From positions 3,534,001 to 3,598,000 of the forward strand of contig OZ220737.1 in NCBI GenBank assembly GCA_965116935.1: a stretch of 64,000 bases of DNA. The letters are read 5' to 3'. The position numbers and the translations under genes were made by a program. The stretch's first letter is position 1. Each line of letters opens with the position of its first letter. This document shows positions 24,153-33,300 of the stretch, one piece after another. The stretch is from VXYL01 sp965116935 (GTDB lineage Bacteria > Pseudomonadota > Gammaproteobacteria > Pseudomonadales > Azotimanducaceae). The notes beneath the pieces were generated by a model. The model had not been told where the DNA came from. It searched no databases and saw only the letters and a list, made by a program, of their open reading frames with translations.

Positions 24153-25427
24153 ATGAGCGATGCCCCCGATCCTTGGACCGACGATCCCACCTTCTTCGAG
24201 GGCTGGCCGATGTCCACCCCGCTCGACATCCGCCGCGGGCTCACGCGAGAAGAGGACGTGTCACACCCCCTACGCTGGGGAATCATCAGTGCCTCCGCCA
24301 TTGCCTCCGACTGGATCAAGTCCTTGCAGGACGTGCCCGGCGCGTCGGTGACGGCGGTGGCGGCGCGCGACATGGATCGCGCCAAGGCATATGCGGATGC
24401 GCACGGGGTGGCCACCGCCTACGACTCCTACGAAGACCTGTGCAACGACCCCAACGTGGACATCGTTTACATCGCCTCCAAAACCTGGGACCACCACCGC
24501 GACCTCTTGACAGCCATCGCCGCTGGCAAGCACGTCCTCTGCGAAAAGCCCTTCACCGACACCGCCGAACAAGCCCGAGAGGTCTATGCCGCCGCCGACG
24601 AAGCCGGCGTCTTCTGCCAAGAGGCCATGTGGACGCGCTTCTTCCCGGCCATCGAGCACGCTCGCACCGCCATGGAACGAGGCGACATCGGCGATTTGCA
24701 GGTGGTGCAGGCGGACTATCCGGACCGGGTCTATGCCCTCAATCCTGCAATCACCGGATTCGGCGCCGACGAGATGCCCCTGATCGCCGCCGCCGGTCGC
24801 GCGCCCCGCCCACAGCCCCATGCCGGCGGCATCCCTTCCGCCCATGGCGGGGCACCGAGCGCCGCAGTCCTGCAATACACCGAGCAGCAGGGCATCGCCG
24901 TCATCACGTTTCCTTCCGGACGCTTCCCGGAGGAAACCCAATACATCGGCACCAAGGGCCGCATCACCATCGAAACTCCCTCACACCATCCCTCGGCTCT
25001 CACCATCCGCACGGGCCGCCCGCCCCGCCGAGGCACCCGCAGGGAGGAAGGCAAGCCGCCTTTGGAACTCGACCCCTCCCACGGCTGGAACGGCGACTGG
25101 ATCGAGACCCACTGGAACCAGGACCGCAACCCCAGCAACGGCCCCTTCAACCACGTCGAACGCTTCGAATATCCCCTGCCAACCCCAGCCCCCATCACCC
25201 GGGGCCAACCGGCGGGCTCACGCTGGACCGGCGAAAAACTCATCCGCTACAAAGGCTGGACGTGGAGCGGCGGCAACCAACACGGCTTCACCTACCAGGC
25301 CCAAGCCGTCCACCGCTGCATGGCCGCGGGCTTGAGCGAAATGCCCCAATTCACCCGCGCCGAATCCCTCCGCGTGTGCGAAATCATCGACGAAATCAAC
25401 CGCCAATGCATGGAGAAGGGGTTTTAG
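24153..25427 (+). CDS. Gfo/Idh/MocA-family NAD(P)-dependent oxidoreductase
   Basis: A 424-residue sugar-type dehydrogenase. Strand LRWGIISASAIASDWIKSL leads the Rossmann fold (first glycine loop partly replaced), IVYIASKTWDHHRDLLTAIAAGKHVLCEKPFTDTA contains the family E-K-P signature, and QEAMWTRFFPAIEHARTAM is the catalytic-domain entry. Members oxidise or isomerise sugars, inositols and bile pigments. The central segment (about 205-235) is Pro/His/Gly-rich and looks inserted or frameshift-altered relative to usual members. ATG 24153 is selected because upstream frame sequence is R4/R2 repeat. Confidence 0.83.
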   Translation: MSDAPDPWTDDPTFFEGWPMSTPLDIRRGLTREEDVSHPLRWGIISASAIASDWIKSLQDVPGASVTAVAARDMDRAKAYADAHGVATAYDSYEDLCNDPNVDIVYIASKTWDHHRDLLTAIAAGKHVLCEKPFTDTAEQAREVYAAADEAGVFCQEAMWTRFFPAIEHARTAMERGDIGDLQVVQADYPDRVYALNPAITGFGADEMPLIAAAGRAPRPQPHAGGIPSAHGGAPSAAVLQYTEQQGIAVITFPSGRFPEETQYIGTKGRITIETPSHHPSALTIRTGRPPRRGTRREEGKPPLELDPSHGWNGDWIETHWNQDRNPSNGPFNHVERFEYPLPTPAPITRGQPAGSRWTGEKLIRYKGWTWSGGNQHGFTYQAQAVHRCMAAGLSEMPQFTRAESLRVCEIIDEINRQCMEKGF

Positions 25428-25428
25428 A

Positions 25429-25503
25429 GCCCTCTGGAGGGAGGGCGTCCCGCCCTCCAAAGTTTCGCCTAGCGAAACTCACGCGCCGTCCCCGGCGCGA
25501 GCG
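25429..25503. repeat. R2-arm hairpin cluster after the oxidoreductase gene
   Basis: Three hairpins in a row immediately after the stop: GGAGGGCGTCCCGCCCTCC, AGTTTCGCCTAGCGAAACT and CGCGCCGTCCCCGGCGCG. The first is the R2 arm. It may end transcription before the defence island. The rest of the gap to 25660 holds no gene I can support. Confidence 0.65.
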
Positions 25504-25660
25504 ATGCCGTAAACCCGTCGTTAGTACCCCCTTCTGCCCATCGGGGCGATGCAGGGCGAGACGAGAGGCCCGCAGAGGGGGTGTCCTTGTTGGGGGACGA
25601 GGGCATCTCTCCCTCGCTCGCGGATAGACGCAAATGCGTGTCCTATCATGACGCCCAACC

Positions 25661-28495
25661 ATGTCCGCAACCCCCGCCAATCCGCCCATCCCCACCCCCG
25701 GTGCCCGCGTGCTAGTGCGCGATGCCGAATGGATCGTGCGCCGAGTCGACCACGCTCCTGGCGGCTTTCAAGTCGTCTGCGATGGCGTTTCCGAACTCGT
25801 GCGCGGGCGCGAGATGGTCTTCCTAAGCAAGCTCGACGAGATCGAAGCGCTAAACCCCGCCGAAACCCGCCTTGTTCCCGACACTTCGCCCCAGTTCATC
25901 GATGCCCGCCTCTACATGGAAGCCCTGCTGCGCCAGGCAGTGCCAAACGACGCCGACATCCACATCGGCCACACCGCCGCCATGAATCCCGTGCCCTACC
26001 AACTCGAACCCGCCCGCTTGGCTCTCTCGCGCCCGCGCCAACGCATTCTCATCGCCGATGCAGTTGGACTCGGCAAGACGCTCGAAGCCGGCATCCTCGT
26101 TAGCGAACTCATCGCCCGTGGCCGTGGCCGGCGCATCCTTGTCCTGGCCGTCAAGAGCATGCTGACCCAGTTCCAAAAGGAGTTCTGGAACCGCTTCGCC
26201 ATCCCCCTCACCAGGCTCGACTCCGTGGGAATCCAGCGCGTGCGCAGCCGCATTCCCACCAACCACAACCCGTTCCACTACTACGACAAGACCATCATCT
26301 CTATCGACACCCTGAAGTCCGACGCCGAATACCGCACGCACCTCGAACAGGCGACCTGGGACATCATCGTCATCGACGAGGCCCACAACGTGGCCGACCG
26401 CGGCACATCCTCACTCCGCAGCCGCCTCGCCAAGTTGCTCTCCCGCCGCTCCGACACCCTCATCATGCTCTCCGCCACGCCCCACGATGGCCGGGCGAGG
26501 AGCTTCGCCAGCCTCGTCAACATGCTGGACGCCACCGCCATTGCCAATCCCGACGACTACACCACCAAGGACTTCCGTCCCGGTCTCGTGATCCGCCGCT
26601 TCAAGAAGGACATCCAGGATCAGGTGGGAGACTCATTCCAGAATCGTACGGTTCACGAACGCAAGTCCCCTGCTTCCGCGCAGGAAGAGGCGGCCTTCGA
26701 GGCCCTCCTCGCCGTGCAGGAACGCGCGTCGGGCGGGCGAGCCTCTGCCCGCGACCTCTTCGTCGTCACGTTAGAGAAGGCGCTGTTCTCCAGCCCCGCC
26801 GCCTGCATCGAAACCACGACCGATCGCATCCGCCGACGAAGCGGCGACGAGGCCCACGCTGACGAGTTGGCGGCGCTCGAAACCCTCCAAGCCGCTCTCG
26901 AGGACATCCCATCCGAAGCTTTCTCCAAATACCAAGCCCTCCTCGCCGCCATCCGCGAAGGCAAGCCTTTCCGCTGGAAAGCGGACGACCCCGAAGACCG
27001 TCTAGTCATCTTCACCGAACGCATCGCCACGCTGGAATGGCTCAAGCAGCACCTAATCGAAGACCTCGCCCTCCGCCCCGGTCAAGTCGAAACCCTCCAC
27101 GGTGGCATGAGCGACATCGACCAGCAGCGCATCGTCGAGGACTTCGGCAACAGCCTGAAGCCCGTTCGCCTCCTCATCTGCTCGGACGTAGCCTCCGAAG
27201 GCATCAACCTCCATTACAAATGCCACCGCCTGATCCACTTCGACATCCCGTGGTCGTTGATGGTGTTCGCCCAGCGCAATGGTCGCGTGGACCGCTACGG
27301 CCAAGCCCACGCCCCGCAAATCGTCTATCTGGTCACGGAAAGCGCGAACGCCACCATCCGCGGCGACACCCGCATCCTCGAAGTGCTGATCGAAAAGGAC
27401 GAGCAGGCGTATCGCAACATCGGCGACCCATCGGCGTTCATGGACGTCCACGATGTGGAGCAGGAGGAGCGCATCACCGGCCGTGCCGTGGCGAATGGCG
27501 ATTCAGCCGACGCCTTCAGCAAGCAACTCACGCCCAAGGCGAGTGAAGGCGAAGACTTCCTATCGATGTTCCTCCAAGCCGGTTCGGCCCCCGCAAAATC
27601 GCCCGAACCTTCCACACCACCCCCGCCGTTCTCCCTATTCGAGAACGACCTCCGCTACGCCGAAGCCGCCCTTTACCGGCTGCAAGACAACAACGACGCC
27701 AGCCGCCCCTTGCGCTTCAACGTGGACGCCACCGCCGAAACCCTCACCGTCGATGCCCCGGACGATCTGGTAGCCCGCTACGGTCGTCTAGCCGCCGAAG
27801 TCCTCCCCGCCAGCCAACGCCTCCACCTAACCATCAGCCGCCAGCGCATGGCCGAGGCCATCGACGAAAGCCGCCGCTCCGATTCCTCCTGGCCCAACCT
27901 GCACTACCTCTGGCGCCTAAGTCCCGTGGTCGAATGGCTGAACGACCGAATGCTTGCCGCCTTCGGCCGCTTCGAAGCCCCAGTCCTCTCAGGCATGGAG
28001 GGCTTAGAGCAAAACGAAGCCATCATCGTCTGCTCCGGCCTAGTCCCAAACCGCAAGAGCCACCCCCTAATCCACGAATGGGTCGCCATCAGCTTCGCGG
28101 CCGGAAAGTTCAACGCCCTCATCAACTTCCAAGAACTCGCCAACCGCACCGGCCTAACTGCCGCCACCATCACGAACCGCGAACAACCTGTGGATGTCGG
28201 AGCCCTGTCGGCCCTTCTCCCCGAAGCCGTCCGCCGTGCAACAACCCACTTCACCGCCCGCCGCAACACCTTCGAGAACGCCATCAACACCCAACTAAAC
28301 GAGGAACTAGCCGCCCTTGACGAGTTCAAGTCCCGCCGCCTCGCCCAAATCCAGGCAACCACCCCCAACGCCGCCCAAGCCCGCCAAGACATCACCACCA
28401 TCTACAACGACTACCTGGATTGGATCCAAGAATCCATGACCACCGAACCCCATCCCTCTATCAAGGTCATCTGCGCCATCACCCCAAGGCTCTGA
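25661..28495 (+). CDS. SNF2-type helicase/translocase, DISARM DrmD-like
   Basis: A 944-residue superfamily-2 ATPase. Walker A GLGKTLEAG at about 139-147, DEAH box in VIDEAHNV (about 237-240), LSATPHDGR (motif III, about 270), then SDVASEGINLHY and QRNGRVDRYGQA (motifs V/VI, about 508-548). These are the SNF2/RapA features of helicases that load on double-stranded DNA. A short N-terminal SH3-like segment (PGARVLVRDAEWIVRRVD) is as in DISARM DrmD and RapA relatives. The 350-residue C-terminal tail is helical and unassigned. It starts the SNF2-AIPR-methyltransferase set; third codon positions become strongly C-rich towards the 3' end. Confidence 0.88.
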   Translation: MSATPANPPIPTPGARVLVRDAEWIVRRVDHAPGGFQVVCDGVSELVRGREMVFLSKLDEIEALNPAETRLVPDTSPQFIDARLYMEALLRQAVPNDADIHIGHTAAMNPVPYQLEPARLALSRPRQRILIADAVGLGKTLEAGILVSELIARGRGRRILVLAVKSMLTQFQKEFWNRFAIPLTRLDSVGIQRVRSRIPTNHNPFHYYDKTIISIDTLKSDAEYRTHLEQATWDIIVIDEAHNVADRGTSSLRSRLAKLLSRRSDTLIMLSATPHDGRARSFASLVNMLDATAIANPDDYTTKDFRPGLVIRRFKKDIQDQVGDSFQNRTVHERKSPASAQEEAAFEALLAVQERASGGRASARDLFVVTLEKALFSSPAACIETTTDRIRRRSGDEAHADELAALETLQAALEDIPSEAFSKYQALLAAIREGKPFRWKADDPEDRLVIFTERIATLEWLKQHLIEDLALRPGQVETLHGGMSDIDQQRIVEDFGNSLKPVRLLICSDVASEGINLHYKCHRLIHFDIPWSLMVFAQRNGRVDRYGQAHAPQIVYLVTESANATIRGDTRILEVLIEKDEQAYRNIGDPSAFMDVHDVEQEERITGRAVANGDSADAFSKQLTPKASEGEDFLSMFLQAGSAPAKSPEPSTPPPPFSLFENDLRYAEAALYRLQDNNDASRPLRFNVDATAETLTVDAPDDLVARYGRLAAEVLPASQRLHLTISRQRMAEAIDESRRSDSSWPNLHYLWRLSPVVEWLNDRMLAAFGRFEAPVLSGMEGLEQNEAIIVCSGLVPNRKSHPLIHEWVAISFAAGKFNALINFQELANRTGLTAATITNREQPVDVGALSALLPEAVRRATTHFTARRNTFENAINTQLNEELAALDEFKSRRLAQIQATTPNAAQARQDITTIYNDYLDWIQESMTTEPHPSIKVICAITPRL

Positions 28496-28498
28496 TTC

Positions 28499-28550
28499 CT
28501 CTGGCGGGAAGGCGTCTCGCTCCTCCCAAAGTGCCGCAAGGCACGCAAAG
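28499..28550. repeat. R2-arm remnant
   Basis: CTCTGGCGGGAAGGCGTCTC, GCTCCTCCC and the hairpin GTGCCGCAAGGCAC lie in the 97-base space between the SNF2 and AIPR genes, close to the AIPR start. Confidence 0.5.
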
Positions 28551-28592
28551 CGGATAAAGTAAGCTCCCAGCATCGAAAAGCTGCACGCCCTC

Positions 28593-30293
28593 GTGAATGT
28601 CCACGCCGCCATCGTCGATCAACGCCTGACGGGGATCTTGGAGCAGAATCCCGATTGGTTCCCGTGGCGCGACGAGAACAAGCGCCGCTCCGCCGCGTTC
28701 GTGCTGCTCTGTATGTCCACGTCGCTCGACCTGCCGCTCGATGAGTGCGCCGACCTCCTTACGGAGGGCGGCAACGATGCCGGCGTCGATGGCCTGCACA
28801 TGAGCGACATCAACAGCGAGGACTTCACGGTCACGCTGTTCCAAGGCAAGTACAAGGTCAAAGACCTCAGCGGCGAGCCCAACTTCCCAGAAAACGGCCT
28901 ACGGGCCGCGATTCAATCCGCGGAGGTCTTGTTCGATCCTCAGCGCCAGGTCGCGATGAACCCCCAGCTCGCACCTCGCATCGAGGAAATCCGGTCGCTC
29001 ATCAACGACGGCCACATACCCAACGTGCGATTCATCCTGTGCAACAACGGAGCCAAGTGGCAGGTCCAAGCTGATCGATGGGTTCAGCAGGCCGAGCAAA
29101 GCTACGGCGAGCAACTGCAGCTCGTCCACTACAACCACGTCAACATCGTCCAAACTCTGAGCCGCGGGCCACGGATCGACACGGTCCTGATGCTCACCGG
29201 CGACATGGCGACCGAGGACCTGAATTACACGCGGACGATCGTCGGCAGGCTCTCCGTCCATGAGGTGCATCGCCTATTCCAAGAACACGGGGATCAGCTA
29301 TTGGAGCGCAACATCCGCCGCTATCTGGGCGGTGGGAATCGCGTGAACGCGGACATCCGCGCAACACTTGGAGACCCGGAACGCGCGGCGAACTTCTATC
29401 TCTACAACAACGGGATCACCGCGACCTGCGATAGCTTCGCATACAGCACGCTCCAGCAAGCCAACCACCGAGTGCAGGTGGGAGGTCTGCAAATCGTCAA
29501 CGGAGGCCAGACCTGCAAGACCATTCACGAAACTCTGGCCGAGAACTCCCTCTGCGCCGACGACGCCTATGTGCTGATCCGTCTGCATCAACTGCCGCCG
29601 GACTCGACCGAAGTGATCCGAGAAATCACAAGGACGACCAACAGCCAAACGCCGGTGGACCTCAGAGACCTGCGCTCCAATGACGAAGTGCAACGAGCGC
29701 TCGCACTCGGCATGGAGCAACTCGGCTACTCCTACTGGCGACACGACCGCCAAGGCCGGCCGGGAAAAGACGACTTTACGAGCGCCACCATCGCAGAGGC
29801 GGTCCTCGCCGTCTGGCGAGAGCGCCCGCATCAAGCGAAATTCCTCAGGCGTGACCATTTCGGCAAGCTGTATGGCCTGATTTTCGACGGGCTCAACCCG
29901 GCCCAAGCACTCATCGCGGCCATGATCTTCCGCGAGGTTGAGAGGAGGCGCCGGGAGTCCCAACCACCCGCAAAATGGAACGATGCGGCGTGGAATGACG
30001 CTCCTTGGGCAGATGATGGCATTTTCTTCACGCCCTACGCGTCACACCACATCGCCATGCTCATCGGACGTGCCATTTGTGGGGAACGCCAGATCAGCGC
30101 CGCCGACATAACCCATCGCAACTTCGAAGGCCTGCGGACGGAACTAGAGGAACACCTCGACCGCCATTACGCCTCCGCCGAGGAGTCCATCACCTCAGCC
30201 CTGCGCGCCTGCTACGGCGACCGTTCCATCTCCCTCCAGCAGCTCTCCGCCACCTTCCGCCGCGGCGACCTCCTCGAAATGCTCAACGCCTAG
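28593..30293 (+). CDS. AIPR (abortive infection phage resistance) family protein with nuclease-like N-terminus
   Basis: A 566-residue protein. N-terminal region: GGNDAGVDG (Asp66) followed by TLFQGKYK (Q84-x-K86), the D...(E/Q)xK spacing of Mrr-like PD-(D/E)XK nucleases. The AIPR core follows: NFYLYNNGITATCD (about 266-279) and LQIVNGGQTCKTIHE (about 300-314), the hallmark N-N-G-I-T and V-N-G-x-Q-T blocks. AIPR proteins occur with lactococcal AbiR and several anti-phage modules. GTG 28593 is used as start. Family-like residues (IEKLHAL) continue upstream as far as a TAA at 28560 with no ATG, so CTG 28581 or a changed start region is possible. Confidence 0.85.
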   Translation: MNVHAAIVDQRLTGILEQNPDWFPWRDENKRRSAAFVLLCMSTSLDLPLDECADLLTEGGNDAGVDGLHMSDINSEDFTVTLFQGKYKVKDLSGEPNFPENGLRAAIQSAEVLFDPQRQVAMNPQLAPRIEEIRSLINDGHIPNVRFILCNNGAKWQVQADRWVQQAEQSYGEQLQLVHYNHVNIVQTLSRGPRIDTVLMLTGDMATEDLNYTRTIVGRLSVHEVHRLFQEHGDQLLERNIRRYLGGGNRVNADIRATLGDPERAANFYLYNNGITATCDSFAYSTLQQANHRVQVGGLQIVNGGQTCKTIHETLAENSLCADDAYVLIRLHQLPPDSTEVIREITRTTNSQTPVDLRDLRSNDEVQRALALGMEQLGYSYWRHDRQGRPGKDDFTSATIAEAVLAVWRERPHQAKFLRRDHFGKLYGLIFDGLNPAQALIAAMIFREVERRRRESQPPAKWNDAAWNDAPWADDGIFFTPYASHHIAMLIGRAICGERQISAADITHRNFEGLRTELEEHLDRHYASAEESITSALRACYGDRSISLQQLSATFRRGDLLEMLNA

Positions 30294-30306
30294 GCCCCAA
30301 ACCACG

Positions 30307-33300
30307 ATGTCCAGCACCTTCACCGGCATTCAGAACGAAAACGAGTTCTACAGCCACCACTACTTGGCCGAAGTCTTCGCCGGCGACATCAAGGAAACCC
30401 TAACCCGCTGGCGCAAGGCCGCCTCGGAAGCCCCGGAAGCGCCCCCAACTCCAGACCGCACCCTACGCTCCCTATCCCGCGACTACCGCCATTTCCGCCA
30501 GCAGTTCACCCGCGAGCGTCGCCACATTGCCCGAATAGAGCTCCAGCGCGACTGGTTCCGCCAACTCCTGACTGCTCTCGGCTACTCATACGAGCCCGCA
30601 AACCACACCCCCACCGGCAACGACGAGGACGAAATCCCCATCCTCTACGCCGCCGGCACCCACCATGGCACTCCCAACCTCCTAATCCTCGGTGCCTACG
30701 ACCCCGAAGGCGAGGACGAAGACCCCCTCTCCCTCCACCCACACCCGGACCAATACCACGGCGAAGTCCCTCCGCCCGAGGCCGTGCTCGCCGAATCGTG
30801 GGAAGACATCATCACGCGCCGCATCTTCGCCGCCGACCATCCGCCGCGCTGGGTTCTCCTCCTCTCCCCCGGCCAACTGCTGCTCATCGAACGCGGCAAG
30901 TGGCCCCAAGGCCGCCTGCTGCGCTTCGTGTTCGAAGACCTGTTTGGCCGCCGCGAAGACGCAACCCTGCAAGCCACCGCGGCCCTCCTGCACCGCGAAT
31001 GCCTGCTTCCCACGGAAGGCATGAGCCTGCACGACAGCCTGGACGACAACAGCCACAAGCACGCCTTCGCCGTCACCGGCGACCTCAAGTACGCCCTGCG
31101 CGAGTGCATCGAACTCATCGGCAACGAGGCCATCTGGTATCGGCGCGAAGTGCGCAAGGAGCGCGTCTTCCAGCTCGACGACAAGCTCGCTCAAGAACTC
31201 GGCCTGGAAGCCCTCCGCTACATGTATCGCCTGCTGTTCCTGTTCTACATCGAGGCCCGCCCAGAACTCGGCTATGCCCCGCTGCAATCCGAGGCATATC
31301 GCAAGGGCTACAGCCTCGAGCACCTACGCGACCTTGAACTCGTGCGCCTCAACGCCCCGGAGGCCCAAGACGGCTACTACATCCACAACAGCATCCAGCA
31401 ACTGTTCCGGCTGATCCGCGACGGCTTCGGTCAAGACCCCGACCAAGAGCTAACCGTCGGCCAGCACAGCACCTTCGAGATGCGCCGTCTAGACAGCGCC
31501 CTCTTCCGCAACGACGCCACTCCCCTGCTCGACAGCGTCCGCCTGCGCGACAGGGTCTTGCAGAAAGTCATCTATCTCATGTCCCTAACCCGCCCGGCAA
31601 AGGGCAGAAACAAGCGCCGCGGCCGCATCTCTTACGCCCAGCTCGGCATCAACCAACTAGGTGCCGTATACGAGGCCCTGCTCTCCTACCGCGGCCGCTT
31701 CGCCGAAGAAGACCTTTACGAAGTGAAGCGTGCCGGAGAAGACCCAGACGAACTCGAAAGCGCCTGGTTCGTCCCCTTGAGCGAACTCCACAAATACCGC
31801 CCAGAAGAGCGCGTCTTCATTCCCGGCTCCGTTCCCAAGAAGCTCAAAAAGCACGACCAAGGCAGTTTCATCTACCGCCTCGCCGGGCGTGACCGCGAGA
31901 AAACCGCCAGCTACTACACGCCAGAAAGCCTCACCCAATGCGTCGTCAAATACGCCCTCAAAGAACTCATCCCCGACGACATGCCGGCCGAACGCATCCT
32001 AGACCTCACCGTCTGCGAACCCGCAATGGGCAGCGCCGCTTTCCTCAACGAAGCCGTGAACCAACTTGCGGAGAAATACCTCCACCGTCGCCAGCGCGAA
32101 CTCAACACGCGCATTCCCCAAGCCGACTACGCCGACGAACTCCAGAAGGCCAAGCACTACATCGCCGACCGCAACGTCTATGGCGTGGACCTCAACCCCG
32201 TCGCCCAAGAACTCGCCGAAGTCTCCCTTTGGCTCAACTGCATCCACAAAGACGGCCATGTGCCGTGGTTCGGTTACCAACTCGTGTGCGGCAACTCCCT
32301 GGTTGGCGCCAGACGACAAGTGTACGCCAGCGACCTCCTCACCAAGGCCAAGCGCGCCAAGGAACGCTGGCACGAGTTCGCCCCGGAACGGGTCACCGAG
32401 GCGCGCCCGGGCACCGTGTATCACTTCCTGCTCCCCGACCGCGGCATGGCGGACTACCGCAACAAAGCCGCCAAGCAATACGAGCCCGATAACTTCGCCC
32501 GCATCAGAAAGTGGCACAAGGACTTCTGCCAACCCTTCACGCCAGAGGAAATCACCGAACTAGAAGACCTCTCCACCCGCATCGACGCCCTATGGGCGCT
32601 GCACACCGAGCAACTCGAAAGGGACCGCCGAGAAACCGAAGACACCCTGCCCGTCTGGGGAATGCCCACCCCAGAGACGATTCACCGCACCCCCAACGAC
32701 TGGAAAGACCGCATCCACGACCAGGGCGTGTTCAGCAAGGGCACTCGCTCCGTTAGCCCCTACCGCCGCCTGAAACTGGTGATGGACTATTGGTGCGCCC
32801 TGTGGTTCTGGCCCATCGGTGATGCAGAGCGTCTCCCCACCCGCGACGAGTTCCTCTGCGAAATCAGCCTAGTAATCAGGGGTTCCGTGTTCCATCCCGG
32901 CCTAGGCCCCAACCAAACCGCAGACCTCTTCGGCCAGGAGTATGCCGACCACGCCGACGACATTGCCAAACGAATCGCCAACGAAATCGGCATGTTGGAC
33001 TTGGACAAGCTGTTCGAGCAGTTCCCGAGGCTGAAGTTTGTGGACGAACTGGCCAACCGCCGGAGATTCCACCACTGGGAACTGGCCTTCGCGGATGTGT
33101 TCTGTGCGAACCGGCAGGATGGGGAGCTTCGGGGCGGGTTCGATCTGGTGCTGGGGAACCCGCCTTGGGTGAAGGTGGAATGGAAGGAAGCTGGGGTGCT
33201 TGGGGACTTCGACCCATCGCTCGTGTTGCGAAAGCTCTCGGCAGTGGAACTGACGGCGGGCCGTGGTGAGGCGTTCGAGAAACACGATGGCCTTGCGGAG

